From positions 3,937,501 through 4,001,500 of the forward strand of contig BSYQ01000005.1 in the NCBI GenBank assembly GCA_030272585.1: a DNA stretch of 64,000 nt, read 5' to 3'. Each line of letters starts with the position of its first letter. Position 1 is the stretch's first letter. The stretch is from Bryopsis sp. KO-2023 (Eukaryota > Chlorophyta > Ulvophyceae > Bryopsidales > Bryopsidaceae). A program made the translations under genes and the position numbers. Shown here piece after piece: positions 38,043-48,988 of the stretch. A model generated the notes under the pieces. The model was not told where the DNA came from, did no database searches, and saw only the letters and a program-made list of their open reading frames with translations.

Positions 38043-39857
38043 TTAACGCTGTTCCGGCGCTTGCGCTTGCTGATTAGCACGCTGCTCCTGCGCATGCGCT
38101 TGCTGCACTGCACGATACCGGACACAGGGATCAAATGCGGCAGCCACCCTCTTGGACTTTAGGAATGGCAGATCCCTTGTGATGCCGGACACCTTGAGCT
38201 GCCGCTTCACACACATGTTGCAGTGTGGCAACTTCTCGTGCTCAGCCGGGAACGGAGGGATTTCTTCGAACGTCGAGCGTGTCAGCTTCAACATATGGGC
38301 AGGTAGAGAGAATGGGGAGACGGTGGCGATGGACTTGTTGTCCACTTCCGCGACTTTTTGGACCGCCGTGACGATGCGCCCCAGCATCGAGTATGCCAAC
38401 CAGTGAGCATCACACACGAGGTGATACCCACAAGGAAGGACGGAATACTTCTTCTGCGTCAGCCGCTGAGCACTTGCCTGCATTGGGCTTCTCCCGCACC
38501 AAATGCACATGGGCAACTCGTGAAAGTGCCGGTTGCCGCGGTAATTTTGCAAGGCTCGGTCCCTGGGGTTAGTATATTGGACCTTCGGCCATTTCTCTGA
38601 CGCAGTGATGGGGTTGCAAGCCTCCTCGATATCCTCCCGTGACAGGTTCACTTCGCTGGGTGCAGCATCCACTTTGTCCTGAGCAGCCGCCCTTAGTCTC
38701 CTGAGCTTAACCTTTTCTCGGAAAGCCCGAAGTGCTGCTTCTGTTGGAGCTAACTCCAACGGTGGATGGACCGCACGCTGAACCTCTGTCACCTGGCTTG
38801 GCCCTTCATCATTCCTTATTTCCCCGTCCTCCAGTTCAGAACTAGGACCTTCGAGCCTAGGAGGTGGACTGCCGAAGTCAATTTCTTCGTGAAAATCCAA
38901 GTCCAAAAGCTCCTCCTCTCTCATGTCGAATAAGTCCTCCCCCGGTGCTATTGCGGTAGCCTCATCTCCGGGAGTCTGAACTGTTGGCGCTGGTTGTGAG
39001 GGTGCTGGAGTCTTTAATGCGGCAGCCTTTAACTTGAGTAACAAGTTGGCTCTTGCTGCATCTCCAGGCATACGATCCCTCGGTGGCTCACCACCTTCAT
39101 CGTCACCGTCCTCTCGCCTTCTCTTTCCGTGTGGATCTTCATCCCTACACGGCGAGCTTGGGCGTTTGTTTTTCCCTTTCCCCTTGCCCTTGCTTGAGCC
39201 TCCCGCATCATCGTCCTTGGACGGTTCCAGATCAAGTGTTGCGTTTGACAACAGAACTTGGACTTGGCGATCCAGTTCTTCGCGTACCCGTGGTGCTGGT
39301 ACCGGCGGGTTCAAACGCAGCATCTTGTCCGTTGTTTCGCTCTGCACTTGAAGTTTTTCAGAGCCGTCTCTGAGGGACTCTCCCAGCAAATCGATCTGCA
39401 GCTCTTGTTCTGCCAATTCCTTCTTAAGGTTGTTGGCTGCTGCACTCCACGCGGTTGCTACAGCTCGCTGCAGCGTTTCCTCTACCGCGGTAAATCGATC
39501 CACCATTCCCCCGAGAGCTTGTTTACGGAGGTCATTCTCACGATGGTTAGCCATCATGTGAGATTGGAACCTTTGCTTTTTCAGCTTCATGGCTTCCAAT
39601 TTTTCTTCCAAGACCTTGGTCTTGTCCTCCGCTTCTTTCTTTTCCGCCTCCGCCTTATCCTTGGCTTTCTCCGCTGCCTCCTTCGCAGCCTCAGCTGCTT
39701 TCGTCCGGTCACTCAACTCTGAGAGCTGCCGGGTTAAGGCCTCATTGTTCTGCAGCACTTCCTCTGCGGTCGACGTAAAGTGCTGCAGCTCCTCTTCTTT
39801 TTGAGCTACCTCCGCTTCCAACCTCGCAATAATTGCGGCGGGTGTATCGGCAGCCAT
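38043..39857 (-). CDS. A3 ORF3 (604 aa)
   Basis: Starts at the conserved Met (39857 reading left). Coiled coil, basic patch and CxxC/Cys-His module as in A1. It shares the A1-type coil sequence (TSTAEEV, QLSELSD) and tail (NQQAQAPEQR). One change is LDFHEEIDFG in place of LDFNEEIDFG. No lesion seen. Confidence 0.85.
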   Translation of the reverse strand: MAADTPAAIIARLEAEVAQKEEELQHFTSTAEEVLQNNEALTRQLSELSDRTKAAEAAKEAAEKAKDKAEAEKKEAEDKTKVLEEKLEAMKLKKQRFQSHMMANHRENDLRKQALGGMVDRFTAVEETLQRAVATAWSAAANNLKKELAEQELQIDLLGESLRDGSEKLQVQSETTDKMLRLNPPVPAPRVREELDRQVQVLLSNATLDLEPSKDDDAGGSSKGKGKGKNKRPSSPCRDEDPHGKRRREDGDDEGGEPPRDRMPGDAARANLLLKLKAAALKTPAPSQPAPTVQTPGDEATAIAPGEDLFDMREEELLDLDFHEEIDFGSPPPRLEGPSSELEDGEIRNDEGPSQVTEVQRAVHPPLELAPTEAALRAFREKVKLRRLRAAAQDKVDAAPSEVNLSREDIEEACNPITASEKWPKVQYTNPRDRALQNYRGNRHFHELPMCIWCGRSPMQASAQRLTQKKYSVLPCGYHLVCDAHWLAYSMLGRIVTAVQKVAEVDNKSIATVSPFSLPAHMLKLTRSTFEEIPPFPAEHEKLPHCNMCVKRQLKVSGITRDLPFLKSKRVAAAFDPCVRYRAVQQAHAQEQRANQQAQAPEQR

Positions 39858-40307
39858 TATGTTTGTCGGAAAGAAAGATATAAACAACGGTTTGTGCGTC
39901 TTTAGACTCTTTTTCACTCAGGAGCTCGCTCCGTTTACACAAACACTAGGGCAAAATGGTTCAAGGGCTGCGCTTATAAGGCTGGGTGACTCGTACACTT
40001 TCCTCGTTGAGTTATTGGGGTGAGACACCAACGTTTTGCTCGGTTGGAGTCTCGTCAAGACCACCTCAACACGTCACTTGATAGGGGTTTTCTCGGAACA
40101 ACCACACTATCTCGAATGTGACATCGTTTGCCCGGTTTCTAAAGTACTACTGAAGCTACACTTACTGCGCCAGCCAAATAACTTAGGCACCTAACGCATT
40201 AAAGTTAAAGAGTTGGTTTGGAAGTCGACAGAGTTTTTCTAAGGTATCCTTTTTCGCGCCCCCTTGCTATAAGGAGTTCCACCTTAGCCATCAAACACTC
40301 TGTTTCC

Positions 40308-43300
40308 CTATTCTCTTCCTTTCTGCAACTCTTTTCTTTCTTTCTCTTTAAATGCGCGAAGTATATCTGGTGCGTTAACCAGATGAGCTTCAGGTTCCCA
40401 AGTAGCGTCAAGTAGATCGTATCCTTTCCACAGCACTAGGTATTCACGATTGCGTTTACCTCTAGCCCTTAGGATATTTTCGACCTCATACTCTACTTCG
40501 CTACCAATCAACTCTCCTTCTGGAGGTTGTATCTGCCTGCTGTTATCACTCGAGGCGTGATAACGCTTGAACTTAGAAACATGAAACACTGGGTGAATGA
40601 GCCATGTTTCCGGAAGTTGAACTCTGTAAGCCACCTTTGATATTTTCTCCACAATTTCAAAGGGACCCACAAATCGACGGCGCAGTTTGGGACTCACTTT
40701 GTTCAAAGCAGCCAACGGAATAAAACGGCTTTTTATCAGGACTTTATCCCCTTTCTCAAAAGCAATATCTTTCCTCTTCTTGTTTGCACTCACACACATT
40801 CTGTGTTGTGCTCTAGAGTAATATGCTTTTGCGGTATCTAAGTCCTGTGCCATCCGTGCTACCATAGTCTTAACTGCTTCCACTTGAAATTGCGTTGCCG
40901 TCCCACCAATGTTTGGTGTTTCTGGATGGTACCCATACATCAAGTATGCAGGTGCGAACCCTGTACTCGCATTCACTGCATTGTTTGCTGCAAACTCTGC
41001 TGTAGGTAAATACTCAACCCACTTATGGGGATACCTCTCAGCATATGGCCTTAGAAAATTTTCCAGAGTACGTATGGTAACCTCACTCTGCCCATCCGTC
41101 TGAGGGTGGTAAGCTGTACTCATACGAATCTCTGTACCCAGAGCTTTAAAAAGCGTCTGCCAGAACTTGCTGGTAAAGCGAGGGTCTCTATCAGACACAA
41201 TCACTTTAGGTAGGCCATGGTTGCGGTAAACATGTTCGATAAAAAGTTGGGCGTATCCTGCAGCGGTAATCTCTTTAGTACATGGGGCGAAATGCACAAA
41301 CTTGGTAAGTCTATCGACAAAGACAGCTACAGCACTAAACCCATTGGATGCTGGTAGATCTGTCACCAAGTCAGTGGTAATCTGCTCCCACTTCCGCTCA
41401 GGTATTGGCAGGGGTTGAAGTAAGCCCATAGGCTTCTGTGTGTCAGCCTTTATTTGTTGGCACACAGGGCATTCGCGCACAAATGCCTTCAACTCATTCA
41501 TCCACCCCTTCCACCAATATCGCCGCGCTAGGATTTCTCCTGTTCGCGCTGGTCCTGTATGGCCTGCTGAAGGTGTCTCATGGCACTCCTTCATAATCTT
41601 ATTGCGCTGGCCTTTAGGAACCACCACTTTCTCGACTAATCCTCTCTTTGGGACCGTCCAGAGTATTCCCTCTCTGAGGAAATATCCCTCAACTTCCTCG
41701 CCACTCTCAAGCTTCCGCAATATCTTCACCAAGGAGTTATCAGCTTGGAGGGCTTGTTTCCACTCGTCTTGGCTTGCTTGATGCACTTGCCAAGTGGAAA
41801 TGTTCATCGCAGTTTCCACGGGCTTAGGAACACTGCGGGAGAGAGCATCTGCTAACACATTAGCCTTGCCTTTGATATAGGAGATCTTGGGGTTGATCGA
41901 AGTCAGGTACCCCGCCTCAAGCCATCTTGCTTGGGTTCTAGAAAGGTTCCTCTGCGACAGAATATGCGTCAGAGGTTGGTGGTCAGTGAACACTGTTACT
42001 CCACCCGCACAACCTTCTAGATAATGTCTCCACTGCACCATCGCATAACATATTGCACACAACTCTTTGTCGTATGGTGCATAGTTAAGCTCGGCAGGCT
42101 TGAATCTACGTGAGAGGTAAGCTATTGGCTGTAGCCCCTCTCCGTGATCCTGTGTTAACACGGCACCGATGGCCTCATTCGACGCATCAGTGATCACAGT
42201 GTAAGGCAGTGACGCATCTGGAAAAATAAGGACGGGAGCTTGACTTAGACGCTTTTTCAATTCATTGAATGCGCCACGCTCAACCTGTCCCCATCTCCAG
42301 GGATGGTCTTTTTTCACTAAGTCATGGAGTGGTCCAGCAACATGTGCAAACTGGGGAATGAATTTCCTGTAGTATGAAACCATTCCAAGGAAACTACGTA
42401 CATCGCTAACACTCTGTAGTTCCTTCCACTCCTTCACTGCCTTCACTTTTTGTTCCTGTGGTTCTAACCCACTTCCGCTAATGCGGTAGCCAAGATAGTC
42501 TACTGTTGCGACAGCCAGCTCACTTTTACTTGCCTTAGCAAAAAGCTGATATTCTGCTAGTCGCGACAGGACTTTCTCTAAGTGTTCGGCATGCTGTTCC
42601 ATGTTTTCAGAGAAGATGAGTATGTCATCGATAAAGACAACAACAAAATCATCTAAAAACTCTGCGAGTAGGTCTTGCACTAGAGTTTGGAATTGCGCTG
42701 GGCAATTGGTTAGCCCAAAAGGCGCTACCAAAAACTCAAAGTGACCGTATCTCGTGCGGAACGCTGTTTTATCTGTATCAGATGGCCTTACTGGAAATTG
42801 CCAATAGCCTGATCGCAGATCTAACTTCGAGAACACTTTGGCTTTGAACACTCTATCCATCAATTCTTCTGGCAGGGGTAAAGGATATCGGTTTTTCACC
42901 GTCACCTTATTGATCCACCTGTAATCCACACACATCCTTAAGCCTCCATCCTTTTTCGGTACAAATAGGATTGGCGCGCCCCAAGGGGACTCGGATGGTT
43001 TGATTTTCTTCTGTTCCAGAAGGTAGTCCACTTGTGCTTTCACTTCATCCAGCTCTGCTGGTGAAAGCTTGTATATTGGACGATGGATAGGTGTTGGATC
43101 CTCCAGGTCTATCTTAAACTCATGACCTTTTCTCTTCGGAGGGATCCCTGGGGGTAAATCACGAGGGAACACACCACGGTGTGTTTCTACCACCTTTTTA
43201 ATTTCGGCAGGGGTGTCTGAACGAATAAGTTTGCCAATCTCATCCTCAGTGTTGAATGGCTGTGTTCGCTCTATTGCGTCAGGCAATTCATGTTGGCCTA

Positions 43301-44048
43301 AAGCTTTCTCTTCAGACTCTTGCACTACAACCATGAATGCTGTCTCTGTTTTGAGATGACGCATCATTCTCTTAGCTGAACACTCAGTCACTGGCACTTC
43401 TTGCAGTATCGACTGTACTTTTCGTTCAGGTTCAATACTCTCTTGGGTTGGATGTCGCAACGGGAGATGAAACACTTGGCTGTTTTTGCAAACTGAAATC
43501 TCATTTTGCTGAAAGTCTATGCGGGGGTTTTCTTTCTGCAACCAAGGCATGCCCAATATTAGGTCATAACCAAGGTCTGGGAACAGATCCGCTTTCATTT
43601 TGCACTTCAGCCCTCCTATCTTTACTCGGAGGTTGTTACAGCTGCCAGCCAGTTCTTTAATATCTCCGTTTGCCAACATTGCTCTCTTGGAGCTTGGTGT
43701 AATCGACAACCCGAGATCACGCGCTACCTTATCATTGATATAGTTTGCGGTACTTCCACAATCAATGAATGCATAAAGGTCCGTGGTCTTGATCCGTGCT
43801 TTTACTTCGTACCCTCTCACAGGCACTTCTTGAATTTTTAACAGAGGGCATGTGTCACCCTTGGTTGACGAAGTTGATCGAACTTCTGACACATTAACTC
43901 GCTCTGTGGTAGACCGCTGGGTTGTTTCTGACCCACTATCGTCTACGTCTGCAGGCAGGGACTCCTGTAGACTACTCTGCGACTCCAATGAGCCCACAGA
44001 TTCACTAACAGAGGGAAGAGATGCAGATGACGCATGAGGCGCGTCCAT
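40308..44048 (-). CDS. A3 Pol (1246 aa from first Met)
   Basis: Gap-free match to A1 Pol with all catalytic residues: DCG protease, FIDD RT, RNase H, H2C2-DDE integrase and chromodomain. It carries the A1-type LAEFLDD and LEPQEQ variants, and EPEAHLVNAPDIL in the chromodomain tail. The frame is open upstream through the slippery run at 44317-44324. Confidence 0.95.
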   Translation of the reverse strand: MDAPHASSASLPSVSESVGSLESQSSLQESLPADVDDSGSETTQRSTTERVNVSEVRSTSSTKGDTCPLLKIQEVPVRGYEVKARIKTTDLYAFIDCGSTANYINDKVARDLGLSITPSSKRAMLANGDIKELAGSCNNLRVKIGGLKCKMKADLFPDLGYDLILGMPWLQKENPRIDFQQNEISVCKNSQVFHLPLRHPTQESIEPERKVQSILQEVPVTECSAKRMMRHLKTETAFMVVVQESEEKALGQHELPDAIERTQPFNTEDEIGKLIRSDTPAEIKKVVETHRGVFPRDLPPGIPPKRKGHEFKIDLEDPTPIHRPIYKLSPAELDEVKAQVDYLLEQKKIKPSESPWGAPILFVPKKDGGLRMCVDYRWINKVTVKNRYPLPLPEELMDRVFKAKVFSKLDLRSGYWQFPVRPSDTDKTAFRTRYGHFEFLVAPFGLTNCPAQFQTLVQDLLAEFLDDFVVVFIDDILIFSENMEQHAEHLEKVLSRLAEYQLFAKASKSELAVATVDYLGYRISGSGLEPQEQKVKAVKEWKELQSVSDVRSFLGMVSYYRKFIPQFAHVAGPLHDLVKKDHPWRWGQVERGAFNELKKRLSQAPVLIFPDASLPYTVITDASNEAIGAVLTQDHGEGLQPIAYLSRRFKPAELNYAPYDKELCAICYAMVQWRHYLEGCAGGVTVFTDHQPLTHILSQRNLSRTQARWLEAGYLTSINPKISYIKGKANVLADALSRSVPKPVETAMNISTWQVHQASQDEWKQALQADNSLVKILRKLESGEEVEGYFLREGILWTVPKRGLVEKVVVPKGQRNKIMKECHETPSAGHTGPARTGEILARRYWWKGWMNELKAFVRECPVCQQIKADTQKPMGLLQPLPIPERKWEQITTDLVTDLPASNGFSAVAVFVDRLTKFVHFAPCTKEITAAGYAQLFIEHVYRNHGLPKVIVSDRDPRFTSKFWQTLFKALGTEIRMSTAYHPQTDGQSEVTIRTLENFLRPYAERYPHKWVEYLPTAEFAANNAVNASTGFAPAYLMYGYHPETPNIGGTATQFQVEAVKTMVARMAQDLDTAKAYYSRAQHRMCVSANKKRKDIAFEKGDKVLIKSRFIPLAALNKVSPKLRRRFVGPFEIVEKISKVAYRVQLPETWLIHPVFHVSKFKRYHASSDNSRQIQPPEGELIGSEVEYEVENILRARGKRNREYLVLWKGYDLLDATWEPEAHLVNAPDILRAFKEKERKELQKGRE

Positions 44049-44305
44049 CTCATCCGGTGTGCTTTCCTTCTGTTCATTTTTCCAATCGCAGTTGTCATGT
44101 GCCGATTGGGTAGATGTGGAGAGTGTCTCTGTTCTCTCTTCACGCGGTGTACTAGTCCGCTCCTCAGGTTTTCCGCTGTGAGTACTTTTAACCTTTTTCG
44201 AGGCACCTACTTTTGATCTATGCTTCCTACGCCGCCTACGAACTCTGTTTCGCTTACGACGTTTGCGTCGGCCAGGCTCAGACGAAGCAGTTTCCTGCCT
44301 GGCGG

Positions 44306-46957
44306 TCAGTTTAACATTTTTTTTACATCGGGGAGGTTTTTCACCTCCTCCAATCTAGGACATTGCCTCACAGGATGACCCTTCTTTCCACAAAGATAAC
44401 AATTATATCCCCCTCCCCCCTGGGGGTTCTGTCTTCCCTGATTGGCTTGTCCTCTTCCACGGTTACCACCACCGCGTCCACGTCCACCACCACCACGTCC
44501 TCCTCCTCGTCCTTGTTGCTGTTGCTGCTGCTGTTGCACTCCTGCGGCAGCTTGTGGTGGTGCTTGGGCTGGTGGTGTAGGGTTCTGCTGCTGCTGACCC
44601 TGATTCTGGCCTTTCTTCTTTCTTCCACCACGCCAGACTCCTTTCTTTTTCTGATTGGTTTGCCCTCCTTGGCCTTGTGTTCCAACTCCAAGGGCTTCCA
44701 ACCGTTCGGCGGATATGATGGCGGCCTCGACATCTCGAGGTACCGTTGCTGCGACTAACTTCTGAACTTCACTTTTAAGTCCATCCACGAAGAGCAAATA
44801 CTGGTGATCCTCTTCGAGGTCTGGAATCCTCAAGACTAACCGCTGAAACTCTTTGACGAACTGTTTCACGGTTCCAGTCTGCTTGAGTTTGTGGAGGTCA
44901 CGCCACGCTTCATCTCGATCACTAGAGAATTCGAAAGCTGTAGCTAAGCCATCCATGAAGTCCATCCAGTCACGGAAGGGTGGTCTTTCACCTCGGTGAA
45001 TTTTCAACTCTTGCATCGTTAACCAATCCGAGGCAGCCCCATAAAGGTTAGTGGCCATAATCGATTGCCACTGTGCTTCATGCACTCCGCAGGTTCTCAA
45101 GTACCGCGTCATGAGCACTTGCCATTTACGGGCTTTTGGTTCTCCACTTCCGTTAAATGCGCGAGGCATTTGCAACTTGACAGTGCTAGGCAACCACTGT
45201 CCTTGCCTAGGAGGTCCTGGGCCTGCCGGTCCAGCGCCACCTCCACCTCCACCTCCATCAGGAGGTCCACCGGGAGGTCCACCGCCTCCACCATCTCCAC
45301 CGCCGCCACCACCTCCTCCGCCATCAGGCGCACCTGGAATGCGGGAAGGTGGGCGGTTTCGTCTGTCGCGGTAATCATCACCGCCATCATCATCTGGGTC
45401 GTCATCACCAGGGTCTCCAAAGTTACCTCGCATGCGAGGAACTCGACTGGGTCCACCAGTAGACTCATATGAACCAAGTGCAGCAAAGGGATTATTTTCT
45501 ACCCTTGCTCCCAAAGCACTTAACCCAAGTCCCAATCTTCCAGTACGTGTGGGGATCTGCATGGGTTCTTTTCCTTTCTCTTCTCTGACCTGTGCCTTAG
45601 CACGCTCAAGGTCAATTTGATATAACACTTCTGCTGAGGAGAGAACTCTTGGGTTAGTTCGTGTGGGTCTACGTGATCCATCGGCAGAGTCGGGTTCTGA
45701 GATGCGTACTCCAGGCTGAGCTCTTGTACTTGGAGGTATCAACTGAGGGAATGTGAAATCAGCGTCCGGTGCGCTGTCCACTGCAGTGCATGGTGGTGCT
45801 TCTGCAGCAACAATTTCACCCTCCTCGACCTGTACTGCTGGAGGAGCCGGTATTGTTGAGGTTCCTGCCCCAACCATTCCTACCGCGAAGCTCTGGTCCA
45901 GTGGCGGCCATGATGCAGCCAACTGCTTTACTGATTTCTTCGGCAGCGGCATCCCAAAGGCTGAGTCCTCAGGCTCAGGAGAAGTTGATTCTTCTTGCTC
46001 TGGTGATACTGCACGAGCATCACTTCCACTTTGGGCACTCTGACTTCCGCCACTCACATCCTCCATGCTTCGTTCCAGGCCAGATAATCTTAAGGCAACC
46101 ACATCAGCTGCATCTTGCTGCTGATCCCAGGTCTTGGATGCCTTTTTCTCCAAGGCAATCAAATCTTTTTGAATTGCTACTCTGGAGCTCTGCAAACGCT
46201 TCACCTCAGCACCTTGCTTATGCAAGGACTCCCGAAACAATTCTAGAGTCCGTTCGACTTTTTCGTTGGAATCCGCAACAGTTCCTAATAAGCCTTCAAT
46301 TCTCCGCCCTTGAACAAGGGATAACTCGGAGAGTTGTTTTAACTGAAGTGCTGATGCTTCAGTTGCTTCTTTTAGGTCAGCAAAACGAGAGTCCGCTAGA
46401 ATGTCTGCGGCATCCATTCTCCTCGTTATTGCGTCCACAGAAGCTTTGATCTCGGCTCTTTCTTTCCTATGGTCGATATCTTGGCGTAATAGCCTCTGCT
46501 CGTATCGACTATGTTGAGCCGCTACTGAATCCAGCTTCTGCTGTTGCGACACCACCGCATGCTGTGTGGCCTCAACCTGTTGCGCATGCTGGTGCTGTGT
46601 TTCCAGCGCCTGCCCGATCACCTCTGATGCGCCAGCCAGTTGGTTCGACACAGAGGCCTCAGCATGGGCTAGGCTCTGCCCCAGTGTCTGGTCAACTTGC
46701 TGCAGGTGACCCCTTAGCCCGTGGGCTAAATCGTCCACACGGTCATGGACCGCATCCACATCCTCTCTTAAGGCTTCCGCATCAGCTCCCATGTCTATGT
46801 CGACAGCTGCTTGCTGGACATTGTGGATGTTCTGGACGTTTATTTGTTGATACACAACATTGGGTGCGTCAGGCAATTCCTCATCGAACTCAGGTTCAAT
46901 CCCTGGCTCTTCAACTTGAGGCTCGCGCACTGCCAATGCGTGTTCACGGTCAGCCAT
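44306..46957 (-). CDS. A3 Gag (883 aa)
   Basis: Same domain order as A1 Gag. Small differences include QSLAHAEASV, SPEQEEST and PPDGGGGGG in the glycine tract. Intact through the CCHC knuckle and the A8 run. Confidence 0.94.
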   Translation of the reverse strand: MADREHALAVREPQVEEPGIEPEFDEELPDAPNVVYQQINVQNIHNVQQAAVDIDMGADAEALREDVDAVHDRVDDLAHGLRGHLQQVDQTLGQSLAHAEASVSNQLAGASEVIGQALETQHQHAQQVEATQHAVVSQQQKLDSVAAQHSRYEQRLLRQDIDHRKERAEIKASVDAITRRMDAADILADSRFADLKEATEASALQLKQLSELSLVQGRRIEGLLGTVADSNEKVERTLELFRESLHKQGAEVKRLQSSRVAIQKDLIALEKKASKTWDQQQDAADVVALRLSGLERSMEDVSGGSQSAQSGSDARAVSPEQEESTSPEPEDSAFGMPLPKKSVKQLAASWPPLDQSFAVGMVGAGTSTIPAPPAVQVEEGEIVAAEAPPCTAVDSAPDADFTFPQLIPPSTRAQPGVRISEPDSADGSRRPTRTNPRVLSSAEVLYQIDLERAKAQVREEKGKEPMQIPTRTGRLGLGLSALGARVENNPFAALGSYESTGGPSRVPRMRGNFGDPGDDDPDDDGGDDYRDRRNRPPSRIPGAPDGGGGGGGGGDGGGGGPPGGPPDGGGGGGGAGPAGPGPPRQGQWLPSTVKLQMPRAFNGSGEPKARKWQVLMTRYLRTCGVHEAQWQSIMATNLYGAASDWLTMQELKIHRGERPPFRDWMDFMDGLATAFEFSSDRDEAWRDLHKLKQTGTVKQFVKEFQRLVLRIPDLEEDHQYLLFVDGLKSEVQKLVAATVPRDVEAAIISAERLEALGVGTQGQGGQTNQKKKGVWRGGRKKKGQNQGQQQQNPTPPAQAPPQAAAGVQQQQQQQQGRGGGRGGGGRGRGGGNRGRGQANQGRQNPQGGGGYNCYLCGKKGHPVRQCPRLEEVKNLPDVKKMLN

Positions 46958-47102
46958 GGTCTCTCAGCCACTATTTGGGAGTACTCAACAACCACGGTTG
47001 GAGTTTCTCTCTACCAAACAAACAAACAAAAACGTTTGTTGCGTCACGTTCACAAGTTTCGATCTCAAGAACTTAAAGTTCTTGCCCAGCTCCGAAACCA
47101 AT

Positions 47103-47524
47103 TGATAGTGAAGCTTGTGGGTGACGCAATAGTGGTCGGCTGTGTTGATTGGATTCGTGATAACTTGCTGGCTAACGCAAGTATACTTGTGGGGTTTGTT
47201 GGTTTAGACAACTCTCTAGCTAGCGCGGTTGTGAACGCTACTAGAGCACTTGGGTTGGGAAGTGATTGCGTCAGGCAAACACTTAACACACACACACACA
47301 CAAACACACACACAAGCGGGAACACACCAATCCCACGAATCCCGAGTTCTTACAAAATAAAGTGAACGTCAAAACAACGAGTGGGCCTCTTAAGTACCCC
47401 TAAGTGTAGTACGCTGACGCATGCCCCAAACTCTGGGTCTAATCTGTCTTACTCGCGAACCCGCATGCGTCAGCCACCCTCGGCTCTATCCCAAACTACC
47501 TCGTATAGCGCTAAAAGACTAACA
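47103..47524 (-). repeat. 5' LTR of A3
   Basis: 422 bp with a CA-repeat two bases longer than its partner. It is followed on the minus strand by spacer AT and the primer site at 47089-47100. Confidence 0.93.
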
Positions 47525-47777
47525 GCGATTGTGCTACGCTTTCCCGTGACATTGTTAGTCCGCCAAAACTTCGCAGGGATGTTTACAGGCCGAACCTTTC
47601 TCACACCAGAAGTTGGCGACTAGCAATTTCCTACACAGTGTTGAAGTCCGTTCTTCCCACACTTGTGTCGACCAATCCGCCTTGTCAACGAATAGTTAGT
47701 TTTCCGCTATGTGTGGTCACGTGATAGTCCGCCTATTCCCAGTCCGCTGGGCACACTGCTGATTCTTCAGTGTTGCT

Positions 47778-47912
47778 CCAACACTTTTGTCCGCTACCCA
47801 ATCCTTTGTCGGCCTTCCCACTACTTTTGTCGGCCTTCCAACTACTTTAGTCGGCCGTCCACCTACTTTAGTCGGCCTTAAGTCCGACTAAACTTTGTAG
47901 GCCCTGGAAGTA
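47778..47912 (-). repeat. Short degenerate tandem repeats in the C2 leader
   Basis: A unit of about 24-27 bp built on TTTTGTCGGCCTTCC or TTTAGTCGGCC with CTACTTT spacers occurs about four to five times. C1 codes related DDKVSR/ADKV repeats near 34905-34970 from similar GACAAAGTTAG units, so the motif may be a feature of the family. Confidence 0.6.
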
Positions 47913-48136
47913 GTACTTAATCACGCTCTGGACGACTATTTCCACAACAGTCGGCCCCTGGAGTCCGCCTTGGGATAGTAGGACCTCCAAACGTAGTAGC
48001 ACTTCGTAGTATAGCTTCCAGGCGTGGTAGGTTGTAGTTCTTGGACCGTGTTAGGGTTGGGTGCGCGCGAATTCGCCTCTCAGGTCGACCTTCGCTCTCT
48101 ATTTCGCCTAGGCTCTTCGCCGGGCTCCGAAACCAA

Positions 48137-48363
48137 TGTTACAGCTCCGTGGGTTATGAGCTGTGTAACGAACTGAGGGTGGGGCGATAGACACACACGA
48201 ACACACTTGAAGGGAAAAACTACTTACAGAATAAAGAACGTTCGAACCTAGCACAGAGCCCTCCTTGTAACCTCTGTAGTACAATCGTACTCTGAGGTGA
48301 CCCCTGTACTATCCCGTACTACCAAGTCAGACATGCAGCTGTCTGTACCACACCTGCGCTACA
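48137..48363 (-). repeat. 5' LTR of C2 (227 bp)
   Basis: Reverse complement of 37126-37352, apparently base for base. TGTAGCGC...TGTAACA. Confidence 0.92.
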
Positions 48364-48988
48364 CAACTGCTATTTGAGAAATTTTTTCCAGACCCACAGG
48401 TGGATCCACACCCTACACATGCAGCTACAAAGCAGTTGGCTGTTGAATGGACAGCTGCGACCACTTCCAGTCCGGAACCAATCTCATTGGCAGAAGTGTG
48501 GGATGCCCTTTCTAAGAGCAACCCAAGAGGAGCACCGGGGGATGATCACATTCCGTTTATATTTTGGCTGCGTACCTTTGGTTCTGTCGGGCAGACCATT
48601 CTCCACCTTTTCAACAAGTCGATCCAGCTGCAATACGTCCCTCGTCGGTGGAAATGCTCCTGTGTTTGCCCAATCCCCAAGTCTCGGGGATCCAGCTTCG
48701 AGATCAGTAACATGCGGCCGATCAGTCTTCTTCCCACTGTGGCTAAATGGTTGGAGCGGATTATGGCATCAAGGATCGCGGAGCATGCAGAAACACATTC
48801 TCTGCTACACACAACACAACACGGGTTTCGTTCAGGCAGATCTACGACCACGGCACTTTATACAATCAGCAATTTTCTACAACAAGGACATGCACGCCGT
48901 TCGGTGTCAGTGGGGGCCTCTTTGGATCTAAAATCAGCCTTTGACGTGGTTTGGAAAGAAAGGGTCATTCAGCGAATGGTGGAGGATG
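48364..48988 (+). pseudogene. LINE D reverse transcriptase, part 1
   Basis: Open from the C2 edge (QLLFEKFFPDP). It contains non-LTR RT landmarks: GAPGDDHIP, a CPIPKSRGS block, NMRPISLLPTVAKWLERI, QHGFRSGRSTTTAL and SLDLKSAFDVVW. It stops at GGATG, where the SMART element inserted. The endonuclease-bearing N-terminal part is not in the window. Confidence 0.9.

Larger units (their letters stand above)
37429..47524 (-). mobile_element. Complete family A element copy 3 (A3), minus strand, no target duplication
   Basis: The 3' LTR is 37429-37848 (420 bp) and the 5' LTR is 47103-47524 (422 bp). The primer site is 47089-47100. All three frames are intact. Flanking 5-mers are CATGG (37424-37428) and GCGAT (47525-47529), which do not match in either orientation, whereas A1, A2 and A4 all have perfect duplications. 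The two LTRs also differ more (about four substitutions plus CA-repeat length). Inference: A3 is a recombinant of two A elements. Confidence 0.94.
47525..48363 (-). mobile_element. Family C copy 2 (C2), 5' LTR and leader only, minus strand
   Basis: The LTR is 48137-48363 (227 bp, matching C1). The primer site TGGTTTCGGAGC is at 48124-48135, one base after the LTR. About 600 bases of leader run to the edge of A3. The remainder of C2 does not appear beyond A3, in agreement with A3 being recombinant. Its right flank (CAACT, 48364-48368) interrupts the LINE reading frame, so C2 inserted into LINE D. Confidence 0.88.
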
